This document shows positions 45,385-56,828 of a stretch of DNA of 64,000 nucleotides, in pieces (positions within the stretch are counted from its first letter, which is position 1; the number at the start of each line of letters is the position of its first letter). The notes beneath the pieces were generated by a model that saw only the letters and a list, made by a program, of their open reading frames with translations, did not search any database and was not told where the DNA came from. The stretch spans positions 141,744,501-141,808,500 of the forward strand of contig JASDFA010000016.1 in assembly GCA_035772735.1 (NCBI GenBank), written 5' to 3'. The translations under genes and the position numbers were made by a program. Origin of the DNA: Datura wrightii. Lineage: Eukaryota > Streptophyta > Magnoliopsida > Solanales > Solanaceae.

Positions 45385-46281
45385 CAGGGCCTAGGTTCTG
45401 CCCCAAATCTTATAAACTATGTGCCATCGTAGGTATGTTGGGACCTTATCTGTGACTGTCCCCGGTCCAAATGGCCCTTTTCATGGTGATATCACACTTT
45501 CATAGTCCTACCATTGGCAAGGTATGGACACCATCCCTACTAGGGTTACCAGTTGAGCTTTATGTGTGCTCATATGGGGTATGCAGGTTAAGAGAATCAC
45601 TGTTCCTCATGATTTTTGCATGTTTATGATTACAGATGTTGGCTTAAGTAATGTTTATTATGCCTTTTCTATCATGATTATGGTTACGATTGTATCACGA
45701 ATGCTTTGAAAACCTTGAGCCTTATGATATGTCATGTTATTATATTTATGATATGAGCATAATGTCCTACTCTTATGATGTTTTTGTGAGCCTTTACATA
45801 TTTAAAATGTCCATTTTACTTAACTTGTATACTCGGTACATTCCACGAACTAACCACATACTTTCTATGTTGTATCATTTCATGATACAGGATTCTGCTC
45901 TCAGGCTCATCCTCATATCTAGATCATCTCAGAGTTTTCCTTCAGCTTATTGATGAGTCCTCATGCTTCGAGGGCCATTTGACAGATGATATGCTATTTT
46001 ATGTTTCATAATTTGTTCGGGTTAGTTGGGGTGTTGTCCCATCAACCCATCGTATTTAGTAGAGGTTTTCAGACAGTATGTAGAACTCAGCTTGTATATG
46101 TCTAGTACTTCTAAATATTACGATATGCTATGATCGGGTTTATGTTTCTACTATGTCTTATGTTTAATATTCTGCCTTTAGTGAATGAAGTAGATGTATG
46201 CTTATGCCATGGGTCGACTAGGGGCCCTCTCCAGGTTCCTTGTCCCGTGTTATGATCCGGGTCTACATTTGGGTCATGACA
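45385..46281 (+). mobile_element. gypsy LTR G, second part
   Basis: It begins with the second CAGGG and resumes the LTR where it was interrupted. It ends ...ATTTGGGTCATGACA at 46281. Without F the LTR would be about 2.1 kb. A decayed primer site (AACTAGGTATATCAAAG, 46282-46298) shows this was a 5' LTR. The 5 bp before 39657 and after 46281 do not match, as expected for one end of an element. Confidence 0.88.
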
Positions 46282-46287
46282 AACTAG

Positions 46288-47650
46288 GTATATCAAAGTA
46301 CAAAATAACAGATAGTAACAAAAATATAAGGTCAATACACTACAAAAGTAACACTACAACTACTAGTATGAAAGAATTAGCTAAACAACTGCGCGATCTA
46401 CTACCTGCTAATCTACTACCTTAATTCGTGCCCTCTACAACTTCCTATCTATGTCCATGTTCTTAGAAGTTAAAACTACATCATGTCCTGTCTAATCACC
46501 TTTTCTTAATATTTCTTCGACCTACCTCTACCTCTTTGAAACCATCCATCGTTAACCTCTCCCACCTTTGCATTGGGGCATCTGAGCATCTCCTTTTCAT
46601 ATATTTAAACTATCTCAATCTTGCTTCCCATATCTTTTTCTCTACCGAAGTCACTCCCACTTTGTGCCACATATACTCACTTATAATCTTATCTCTCTTA
46701 ATATGCCTACACATCCATGAAAATATCCTCATTCCCACAACTTTCATCTTCTAAATGTGAGAGTTCTTGACTAGCTAACACTCAACCCCATACAATATAG
46801 TTGGTCTAACCACCACCTTATGGAACTTGACTTTAACTTTTGGTGACACATTCTTATCACAAAAGACTCTAAATGTTATCCTTCATTTCATCCATCATGC
46901 ACTACTACAGTGAGTGACATTTTCGTTCATCTCTCCATTTTCTTGAATAATAAATTCAAAATACTTGAAACTTTCTCTCTTTTATATGGCTTTTATATCA
47001 AGCCTAACTTCTGCAGCGCTCTCATGCCTCACATCACTGAACTCACACTCCAAGTATTATGTCTTGTTCTAACTCAACTTGAACCTTTTAGACTCTAGAG
47101 TCTATCTCCAAACCTTCAACTTATCATTAACCCCATATTGAGTCTCGTCAATCAGGTCTATGTCATCCAAAAATCATACACCATGGTACCTCACCTTGAA
47201 TTTACCATGTCAATTCATCTAGAACCAAAAAAATAAAAATGTCTAAGGGTTGATCACTGGTGTAACCCATCAAAATCGAAAATTACTCTAAGTCTGCTCT
47301 CACTGTCCTTACCTATGTCTTGGCTCCATCATACATGTCCTTAATCGCCCTAGTGTATTCCATAGGTACACCTCTAGCCTCCAAGCATCTCCATGGAACC
47401 TCCCTTGGTACTTCGTCATAACCATTTTCTAGATCGATGGAACACCATATTTATTTCCTTCTTTTCTTCCTACACTGTGCTTCTAGTCTCTTTATAAGAT
47501 GAATAACTTCTATAGTCGAGTGTCTCAACATGAATTCAAATTGATTCTTAGAAATAATCCCACCACTCCTCCCCTTCAGCTCTACCACCCTTTTCCAAAT
47601 CTTCATAGTGTGGCTTAGCAGGTTGATACCTCTATAGTTATTGTGGAGTT
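46288..47650 (-). pseudogene. RTE-type LINE reverse transcriptase relic
   Basis: Minus-strand translation, with several stops and frameshifts, follows the C-terminal two thirds of a plant RTE-clade reverse transcriptase: NNYRGINLLSHTMKIW at the 5' cut, KNQFEFM, STIEVIHLIKRLE, then a [16 protein letters not shown] block, [20 protein letters not shown], a FLDDIDLIDE catalytic region (first residue of the usual FADD changed), VWRQTLESK-like and KNSHI-like thumb blocks, and a basic C-terminal stretch near 46450. It is 5' truncated at about 47650, as LINEs often are, and abuts LTR G at its 3' end. Confidence 0.85.
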
Positions 47651-47659
47651 GTCTGCTCG

Positions 47660-48034
47660 ATAGGTAGCTACGATCCCTCCACTTGTGCTTCTAGTGATTG
47701 ATGACGAGAGTGAGGAGGAGCTACCATCGATAGTTGACTTTATCACTAAGGATCCGATTGCACAGGATAAAGGCAAGAGGCCTCGCGAGGAGGCAAGTCT
47801 TGATGAGGATGATGCTCGGCTCCGTGAGCAAAAGAGAGAGCGGAGAGAAATAGAGGCAGCGCTATAGTTATCCAGAGATGAGGCTCGATAAAGGGTCGCA
47901 GTTGATGCAACGAGAGCTCATGGAGAAGGTATGAGATCAGTAGGTTTTGAAAATGCACCGAGTCAGGCTGGTAGTATAGGAGACGACACTGGAGATGTAT
48001 CTACACCCTCCACTGACCAGGCCGCAGATGCCTA
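47660..48034 (+). pseudogene. C-terminal tail of an Athila-like element frame
   Basis: From 47685 the frame reads an acidic stretch (DDESEEELPSIVDF), a Lys/Arg-rich stretch (GKRPREEASLDEDDARL, EQKRERREIEAAL) and, after two stops, an Ala/Gly/Asp-rich end at about 48034. It has no enzymatic motif. Its position just before the CATCGAGGACGATGAATG motif and the purine-rich region fits the last frame of element H. Confidence 0.55.
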
Positions 48035-49635
48035 GGTCACAAAGGTATGTTCCCTATTTTCGTGTTTTTATTTTTATATATGCATCGAGGACGATGAATG
48101 CTTTTCTTGATGGGGGTGGGGAGGGATACCTATGTATTTTGCTGAACATAACCTAAGGATTTTTCTTTCCAGATATGTTTTCCCTCGGGTGTTCCTAATC
48201 TAGTAGAACCAGCACATTTAGGTTTTTGTGTTTGTTTGTGTCAGTTGAAAGAAAATTAGGTGAACTTAAGGCAGTCAATAGCACTAATTTTTGAATTTAT
48301 TTGGATAGATAACGTGAGACCCCTCCTAAATTTTTTTCTCTGTGTATATGTTAAAATAGACAAGCATGACCTTTGTGAATCTTTGCATGGCATTAATACT
48401 ATGAATATGTTTACCATTGTGTGACTGTAACTAAACTAGCAGTTAGTAGAAGTGATGATGTTGGCCTGTGCATTGTGCGAGTAAGGTTTAATAGCTAAAT
48501 TCTGCAGTGTGTATCAATCTAGAACTTGCCCGATCAGTCGTACCGAGGTAGATGATGGGAAACTAGGAAAGAATCATAGGCCATTTTTGATGAATGAGTC
48601 CACTTTAGCCTTAAAAGACCTACCAAATGGAAACAAATATCCCTTAATCCCAATTTTGAGCTTAAATTGATCCTTCTTTTTGTTAACACCAATTCACCAT
48701 ACTGCTTTGATTCAAATGAACCTGTTTTGGCCCTAGTACTTCCTTAGACACTGTGAACCTCAACTCAGACAAATCTCCTAAGTTAAGGGTGGCTATCATA
48801 GGGGTTATTTATCTAGAGTAGGTGGAATGAAATTGAGTAATGAGAATAAAAAGGGCGGGTGCAGTGTGCAATAATGAAAGAAAGAAACTTCGTGATAAAG
48901 AGAAAAAGAAAAAAAAAGAAAAAGGGAATATGAGAAAAACATAAATGAAGTTGCTTGAAAGAAGAAAAACTTCCCTCGTACTTGCAAAAGTGAAAAAAAG
49001 AAGAAAAATGAAGGAGAAAGTGTAAAAAAAAAAGGAAAAATGTGAAAGGAAGGTTAAGAGTGGAGCCAAAGTGAGTGTAGTGCCAAGAAGGGTTAAGCTA
49101 TTATTTCCATATGTACCATATCCAAACCTGAGCCTACATTACAAACTTAAAAAGTCCTATAGTGATCTTGGTTAACCCGTCTGAAAATTGAGGTATTGAA
49201 AGTAAAGGAAAGCTTATGGTATTACATGCACATAGTTAGAATTTCTTTGTGAGAGAGAGTGTAATTTTACCTAGTCCCAAGAGAAAGATATTTGTTATGA
49301 TCATATACACATGTGTGAGTGTGGGACTTCTTTGTGGTGAGAGCACCTGCTCAAAAAAATCGTCTGCAAACTCTTTGGGGTCGTTATTATAGGATTATGT
49401 GCATGGTTGAAAGTGACAGTATATCAACATGTTTCGATTCCCATTAGGCTGAAAATTTTACATATGCATTATGATTTGGTTTTTTATGATAAGGTAGGGG
49501 TTAGAAAATTTGATTTGATAAAGAGATGTGACTGCCATAGGTTTCCTAGAGTTCTTTTGATTGAAGCGTAGAAGTGGTTTTATTTGTTTTTCCTAAGGAC
49601 ATGCAAAAGTTCTAAGTTGAGGGTGTTGAGGGTGT
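48035..49635 (+). mobile_element. 3' untranslated internal region and polypurine tract of element H
   Basis: The motif CATCGAGGACGATGAATGC followed by TTGATGGGGGTGGGGAGGG (about 48083-48125) resembles the conserved post-ORF block of Athila elements. A long purine-rich stretch lies at about 48840-49060 and produces spurious Phe/Ser-rich frames on the other strand. GTTGAGGGTGTTGAGGGTGT immediately before 49636 serves as the polypurine tract. No gene is seen. Confidence 0.65.
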
Positions 49636-49804
49636 TGATGTGTCGTGATTTTACGACACTTTTGTCGCTTAAAACTAAGAAAATATGCAAATTCTGGGCA
49701 CGTTTATGTATATATAATGTGTTATTGTTAAGTATTGCAGGAAAACAGTTCGAAAACTGAAATGGGCAAAATAAGGCAAAAATAGAACAAAGTGTGGACT
49801 GATA

Positions 49805-50215
49805 GCCAGGTAACGAGTCATCGTCTCAATGGATGGCTCATTCCTGGAGTCGTGGGGAAGATCAGGTTGAAGTACAAAGAAAACAGTATAGTTGATAAGT
49901 TGAAGGCATGACTCGTTACATTTGGTAATGAGTCATTATGGTAGTCGTGAAGATTGGAAAGAAAATTACTGGAAAAAATGCTCAGGGAGGTGGCGAAGGA
50001 CATAATGAGTCGTCAGGAGACGTGATGACTCATCGTGAGATGCTAGGAGCACCTATCATATACACTGGAGAATTTTGTGATCCATGGCCACGAAGGACTC
50101 GTGCCTTAACCTGATGAGTCGTTAGGTGACCCATTACCGTGAATGAGCAGTTTGCCGAGGACGACTGAGTTATGATTGCTACAACTCGTTAGGAGACCTA
50201 ATGAGTTGTTACCTG
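49805..50215. repeat. U3 palindrome array of LTR H
   Basis: TAACGAGTCATCG, GACTCGTTAC, TAATGAGTCGTC, ATGACTCAT (50025-50033), GATGAGTCGTTAGG and similar words are present, with ACTGGA spacers at about 49968 and 50062 (94 bp apart). The same core motif as the Tekay-like LTRs is found here in an otherwise unrelated LTR. The spacer word reads in the opposite orientation to theirs. Confidence 0.75.
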
Positions 50216-50274
50216 AACCATTGCCACTGCCGACCTAGATTTCGTTTTTAGTTAGGAAAGGCTTTGTTTGGAAT

Positions 50275-50283
50275 TATAAATAT
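50275..50283 (+). promoter_or_regulatory. TATA-like box of LTR H
   Basis: TATAAATAT lies about 60 bp after the palindrome array, in the orientation of the LTR, which matches the arrangement at 4533-4541/4575-4800. Confidence 0.5.
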
Positions 50284-51237
50284 ATTATTTAGGTTTATTT
50301 TTGGAGTACAATTTATTTTACTACTTTTCACGTGGATTTTGGTATTGTTAATGACCATTCTCGGTTCAAGAAACAAAGTTTGTAATTTTGTTCTTGATTT
50401 TGAGGATTAAAACAACATTGAAGTTTTGTTCATTGATTTTGGTGATTTATTCAATTCAAGTAGTTTTCTTCTACAAATCATTGTAAGTTGCAATTATGAT
50501 TTCTTCTATATTTTGTGATTGTGATCATACAAGTATGAGTCGCTAAACCCATAACTAGGGTTGTGGAAACCATGATGAATTAACACACATAGGTAAAAAT
50601 ACTCAGTGAATCTTGAACGGGGTTTATGCATGTATTGTCTTTCCCTTTGTTTTAATTGCTTCTTAATGGTTATAAATGTTGGAAATTGCCTTATTCTTAC
50701 TCACTGGATCAAGTGAGTAATGAATGGGAAAAGGGACTAACAACGGAAATTTGAGTCTATCAACCCTTATTTAATAGCTTGACCTTTTCCGAGAATAGCT
50801 AATTCGATACCAAGGGTAAGGGTTAATTAAGAATACACCCATATACAGACCAAGTTGTGTGGTAATAATCATGTAGATAGGGTACCAACCATTTAGGTGA
50901 ATTTAACTTACCAATATTGCATGCTAAACACCGGAATAGATCACTAGTATAAAAGCCTTGTGGTTATGAAGTCATGGGGAACAGAATCCTAGTCACTTTG
51001 TTGACCGAATACAACCGAAATTGACTTAATCATCTACTATTCCTTACTTTTGTTTATTATTTTGTGTTTCACACCTTTTCCCCTAAGGAAATAAGTAAGC
51101 CGATAGTATTAGCTAAACGCATTAACTCAAGTTCTCGTCATATTCCTCGTGGGATTCGACGCCAACCCTAGTTGGGTTCTATATTTGACGTCAATCGCTT
51201 TATAATGCATTCACGAGGTATAATTTGGGCGACATCA

Positions 51238-52676
51238 GTTACTGATGTAAAAGCTAGACAAGACGAGGACCCTATTTTGGAAAAGTTAAAGGAAGCCATT
51301 CAGAATCAGAAGGAAGAGGTCCTCTCCAAAGGAGGAGATGGTGTGCTTCGATATCAGGGTAATTTGTGTGTTTCAGATGTTGATTATTTGAGAGAGGATA
51401 TTGCATGAGGCTCATGGTTCCAGATACTCTATACATCCAGCTACCACCAAGATGTACCGCGACATACGGGAGGTCTATTGGTGGAATGGAATGAAGAAGG
51501 ACATTGCAGAATTTGTGGCTAAGTGTCCGAATTGTCAGCAAGTGAAGGTTGAGCACTAGAGACCAGGAGGAGTGCTTCAAGAAATCAGTATTCCTACTTG
51601 GAAATGGGAGAAGATCAACATGGACCTCATTACTGGGTTACCATGCACTCGTCAAAAGTCCGACTCCATTTGGGTGGTGGTGGACAGGTTGACCAAAGCC
51701 GCTAATTTTCTACCAATCAAAATTACTGATTTAGCAGAGGATTATGCCAAACTGTACATTTAGGAGTTAGTTCGGTTGAATTGAGTGCCATTGACCATCA
51801 TATCAGACAGAGCTACTCAGTTTACCTCCCAGTTTTGGAGATCATTTCAAAAGGGACTTGGTACTCAAGTCAAGCTTAATACCGCATTTCACCCGCAAAT
51901 AAATGGTCAGGCGGAGCGAACTATTCAGACTCTCGAAGACATGTTGAGAGCGTGTGTGATTGACTTTAAGGGTAGTTGGGATGACCATTTGCCTCTCATT
52001 TAGTTTGCATATAACAGCAACTACTATTCTAGCATTCAGATGACTCCATTTGAGGCTCTCTATGGGAGAAGATGTAAATCGCCTATTGGATGGTTTTAAG
52101 ACGGTGAATTTGCAATGATAGGACCAGATTTAGTCCATGAAGCTATGGAGAAAGTTCAACTCATACGGGATAGGTTGAAAATAGCTCAGAGTCGCGAAAA
52201 GTCCTCTGCGGATGTGAGAAGGAGAGAACTCAAGTTTGAAGTCGATGATTGGGTGCTTTTGAAGGTATCTCCCATGAAGGGAGTGATGAGATTCAGAAAG
52301 AAAGGAAAACTCAGTCCCCGTTATGTTGGCCCGTACCGGATTGTGAAATGGGTTGGCAAGGTAGCATATGAGTTGGAGTTGCCCTCAGAATTAGCTTTAG
52401 TCCATCCAGTTTTTCATGTATCGCTCTTAAGGAAGTGTTTGGGTGACCCAACTCTAGTTGTTCCGGTGGACAGTGTCGGTGTGAAAGACAGCCTTAGTTA
52501 TAAAGAGGTTCTGGTGGAGAGACTGGATCGGTAAGTTCGTAAGCTAAGGAATAAATAAGTAGCTTTAGTTAAAGTTTTATGGACGAATCAGCATGTTGAG
52601 GGAGCTGCGTGGGAAGTCAAAGCAGATATGATGGCTAGATACACACATCTGTTCCCTTTCGGCTCAGTTTCAGCTT
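51238..52676 (+). pseudogene. gypsy integrase-chromodomain relic, plus strand
   Basis: It begins exactly at VTDVKARQDEDPILEKLKEA, just before the integrase zinc region, where LTR H is inserted. Next come the [14 protein letters not shown] and [11 protein letters not shown] zinc ligands, the core with [28 protein letters not shown] and [17 protein letters not shown] (the D, D and E of the core, although GT is changed to AT next to the second D), VMRFRKKGKLSPRYVGPYRI, and HPVFHVSLLRKCLGDP. A chromodomain-like tail follows, ending at about 52676 (EGAAWEVKADMMARYTHLF). There are stops after the INT zinc region and at several Trp/Gln codons. The best preserved frame is 52115-52534. Confidence 0.9.
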
Positions 52677-52759
52677 GAGGTATTAGTTTTTGCCCTAAAA
52701 CTCTATTTCTTTCATGTCAAAGTATGTATATATGATTCATGAATTCAGTTCAGACATGT

Positions 52760-52949
52760 TGTTCAATTCAAATAAATCGTGTATATATTCTGATATTATG
52801 TTATGTTTAGACTTCCGCTATGTTATTGTGATAAATCTTCCGCTTATATTGATTGAGTTAGATATATGTACATGCCATGGGTCGACTTGGAGTCTCTCGG
52901 GCCTCGTTTTCCCATATTCTCGATCTGGGCCTATGTTCGGATCGTGACA
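52760..52949 (+). mobile_element. stub (end) of the 3' LTR belonging to the integrase relic
   Basis: It matches the last ~190 bp of the LTRs of A and the solo LTR (GACTTCCGCTATG, CATGGGTCGACTTGGAGTCTC, GATCGTGACA). The polypurine tract and the first 2 kb of LTR are missing, so a deletion joins the internal 3' region to the LTR end. Confidence 0.8.
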
Positions 52950-54387
52950 AATGAATTCCACAAAATCAAATTTATTCAAACATCACAATATAATAGTTCA
53001 AACACTCTTCATCATTCACTTCAATAGATCAAGTTGACTTGTGACCTCCATTCAAATTCGATCACCTGCATTTTCCTACACATTAAAAATAAAATAAAAA
53101 TTAGAAAAAAATCGTTATCAACATATATTTAATAGAGTTGAGCATAATCCACTTGTTGATAACAGTTTGTACTAGAGGATATTACACAATGTTGAAAGTT
53201 GTTAGTATCTTTAGAGACATTTGTAGAATAATAACATCATATAACCAAAGATCCCTCATACGAGGATGCAAAATGTAACAATAAATATATTTCAAATCTA
53301 AGAACACAAGCCATGGAAACATCTGTACAAGAGTCTCACATCAATTTCAATGGATACGACAATAGTCCTAACGTAAAATACTTTGTAAAATATTACAAGT
53401 ATTGTTATAGCGGACATTTTCCAACATGATGTCTTCCAAATAGCTTCGTGCAGACAAACCAAGCAGATGGGATCTATAATAAGGATGAGAATAGACTTAC
53501 TCCAGATATTTTAGGTTAAGAACTCATTAGACCATAAAAAATGAACATTAATTTCTAAAACCAGATAAATCATGTTCCTCCTTCCTACAAGCAACCAACT
53601 CCATCTCAGCTATTGTGGAATGGAAATAGATGCATAAAGGACATTAACTTTTGACCTCATTTGCAGTGAAAAGTAAAAACTAACTGCAATACAAGGAATA
53701 TAAGCTCAAATAGATGATAATTCCAATACAGCAAAAAACTAACAGCAATACAGCAAAAACCTAACTGTTGAATCTTTTTTCAAGCACCATAACTACATTT
53801 TAGTTCAAAGTATTTGGTGGTAATGGTAATAGTTAATAGAGTTTCAAGAAAACGAATAGAAAAATATTCACTGTTATAACTAATGTGAAGTGGAGTGATA
53901 ATTATATTTCTGTAGAATCATATATGTGGAAATCACTTTTTAAAATTGATTAACTTTATCATTTCATAATAGAACAAGGTGAATGTAAATGTAAACCTTT
54001 ATCAAAATAACATCAGTATCCATGAACTCAAATAAGGCTGCTATCCATCAGTATCGTTGAATATAAAACTAAACCTTTCTTGTTTTTAATTCATTAGTTG
54101 CTAATTCTGTACCAATCATACAGGCAATTATCATGTGTTCAACTCAAATGAATTGATGTTATCTTAAATAAATGTCAAATTAAGGGTCAACAACATTCTT
54201 GCAGCCTCTTTACATTTAAAAGTTCAGCATTTAAGTTTCATGTGAATTTGTTATGTACAAACACTAAAGAAGTAAATAAGGGGGATGAACCAGCCCTACG
54301 AGTAAATAGAGTAAAGTAGATAAAATCATATGGTTTCTAGGGGATTGGAATTGTTGTGATGACTACACTCTAGATCCAAATGGTAAA
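52950..54387. other. AT-rich, low-copy-looking sequence without gene
   Basis: About 1.4 kb with no transposon motif, LTR end or open frame longer than 60 codons. The composition is uniformly AT-rich with short A/T runs. It could be intergenic, intronic or a decayed element. It is continuous with 63897-64000 once element Z is removed, and the GTAAA at 54383-54387 is Z's target duplication. Confidence 0.6.
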
Positions 54388-56583
54388 TGTCACGATCTGA
54401 AGATAGGCACGAATCAAGATACGGACAAGGAACCCCGAGAGACTCCAAGTAGACCCATGTAATGAACATAACATCTAGCTCAATCATAGATAAGCGGAAG
54501 ATTATCATGAATAACTTAGCAGAAATCCAAACAAACATAAAATTTGAATACACACATCAATCTAAAGTTGAATACAAACTATGTCCGAAAAAGCCTCTAA
54601 TATTGATGAGTTGATAGGAAAAGACCCCAACTAACTCACTATAGTCTGAAAATTGAAAAGAAGAAATACAACTATTAAAAAGGGCCTTCGCAAGATGAGG
54701 ACTCACAAATTGAGACTAAGGAATGCAAAATCCGGGAATCTGGCTAGCAGCGGGACTGAGTCTGGATATCGAAGCCGGTATTGTGAAATGATACAACATA
54801 GAGTATGCGGTCAGTACGTGGAATGTACCGAGTATGTAAGGTAAGTAAAACTGCTAAGTAAGTAAAATCATTGAACATGCATAATATAAAACATAATCAA
54901 GATAAGATTCTGAAAGTAGGGCTTGCATGTTATTTTCTGAAATCATGATCTGAACATAACTGAACATCTAACTGAATCGAATGACCCAAAGATGAAAAAT
55001 AATAATCATAAGTAAAACTGAACATTCGGTCAAACCGGTTGAAAACATAATATCATGATTGTTCTACATGCATAACTGAAATCATGAGGAACAATGGAAG
55101 ACTCGTCATATAACCGACATTACCACGATAGAGCTTACGTGGTCCCGACTATCACATTCAAGTGGGCAGAGCTGTCCAAAGCTTTGTTAGGGCTAAGGAC
55201 GCTACCATAATATCGATATCAAGCTCAAGGACCCTTGGGGCAGGGGAAGCTCCAAAGGAGTTTTCAAATAATCTGATCATACCTATGTTGATGCATAGTT
55301 CTGAGGCATAGGGTTGACTGACCCTTAGCCTACTTGGTGTTAGACACTACTCCCGAAATCATGCATTTGCTCTCCATCGATTTTCAATGAAGCTGACCAT
55401 CGTATAGTGACGAAGTCATACATGCATGAATCTAAAATCATAACATGAGGAGCCTTGGTTCAAATCATACCACAAGCTGAAAATAATGGGAGTCTTGACT
55501 CCAAAACCATGTGGCAAGCTAATTCCTGAAATCATAAGACATACTTGATCATATGGGTTGGCCCAATACTTAAACATGCTTGAAATCAACTTGATTCACT
55601 TTGAAAACATGAACATAAACATGGGTATTTCGAAATCATACTTTCTTCATAATATCTCATCATTCTTGTATACATACTTCATAGATCTCAACTTTTATGA
55701 ACTTTCATGGATGGGCATCCTAGTTTAGGAAACTTGAAAGCATAATTTATAATTTAAAACATTGTAACATCTACCTATTAATCATAATTCATCATTTAAA
55801 ACATGCTTAGATCATACTATGATTGAAACTTAGGAATTCATGCATTGGGTAAAAACCCCATGGAATCATCAATTAGAACATCATGAATTGAGAGGAAATT
55901 AGGTATGGGTGTGGAAAATTGCACCCATTCATAGACTTACATACCTGAAGAGACTTGAATTCACCATTTTTTTGATTTCCCAAAGAGAATTGAAGAAAAA
56001 CTTAGAAGAACTAGGCTTGATCACCTCTCAAACTTCTAAACTTGCATGCATGAATTAGGATAGGCTTAGAATGACTTAACCCTTCTTAAAACACTCTATG
56101 CTGAGCTTAAAATGATGTAGTTTAGGCCTTAGGAACTTAGGAATTACGAAAAAGCCCTTACTAAATCCGCAAAGAAAAATACCCTATCAGTCCCAACGAA
56201 GGACTCGTGGTCTGCATTTTTTACTTGCGGTGCCAAAATTCTTCTGATAGTCACAACGAGGGACACTACGACTTGTGGTGTATCCAATGAGTCGTGGTGA
56301 CCAATCCATTAGGTAAACTGCCCAAATTCTCCAACTTTCGTCCAACCCATGACCACGGCTCATATGATGACTCGTGGTGTTGGCCACGACTCGTGGTCAC
56401 ACCCGTTGTCACTTAAATTCCCGAATTTTCAACCAAGTTCAAGTCCTTCCCCATGAGTCACTTACCGACTTGTGGTGTTCCTGATAGGTCATGGGACCAG
56501 TCATCCTATAACCTGGTGCAAAAATTTCTGTTTTCTTTGTTTCAACTCCCGAATCTGATCTTAGGGTTTTCGGGGTATTATAA
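54388..56583 (-). mobile_element. 3' LTR of element Z
   Basis: 2196 bp. On the minus strand it starts TATAATACCCCG (first base pair decayed from TGTAATACCCC) and ends ...CAGATCGTGACA at 54388. It contains a palindrome array at about 56200-56500, with GGCCACGACTCGTGGTC near 56382 the clearest copy. Confidence 0.92.
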
Positions 56584-56600
56584 TATCTCCCCCTTGGGAA
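56584..56600 (-). promoter_or_regulatory. polypurine tract of element Z
   Basis: The minus strand reads CCCAAGGGGGAGATAT directly before the LTR, preceded by the conserved GGATGAATGTTCCC block. Confidence 0.85.
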
Positions 56601-56828
56601 CATTCATCCTGGAATATGGGAAAACATACAGAAAAGCATAGAAATTCAATTATCATACACAAATACTGAACATACCTGCTGAAAACTGACGGAGTGATAG
56701 ACTCCGATTTGAACTAAATGACTGAACTGAATTACTGAATCACACATACATCAATTTATCTGAAAAAACTAGGGTACATGAGCTGAACATGAAACTGAAT
56801 AGAGTTCTAAGGAAAAAACTGATACCTC

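Larger units (their letters stand above)
49636..51237 (+). mobile_element. 3' LTR of Athila-like element H
   Basis: 1602 bp, from TGATGTGTCGTGA to ...TTTGGGCGACATCA. The end block (GTGGGATTCGACGCCAACC and GTATAATTTGGGCG) is typical of LTRs with tRNA-Asp primer sites. A hairpin GTGTCGT/ACGACAC sits at the very start (about 49639-49658). A palindrome array spans 49805-50215 and is followed by a TATA-like box. It is joined at 51238 to gypsy integrase, so H inserted in that element. Confidence 0.8.

Noticed and set aside
48805..49069. Phe/Ser-rich minus-strand frames as small membrane proteins
   Set aside because: They are the complement of a purine-rich AAAGAAAAA tract in the 3' untranslated part of element H. 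Low complexity alone explains the frames.
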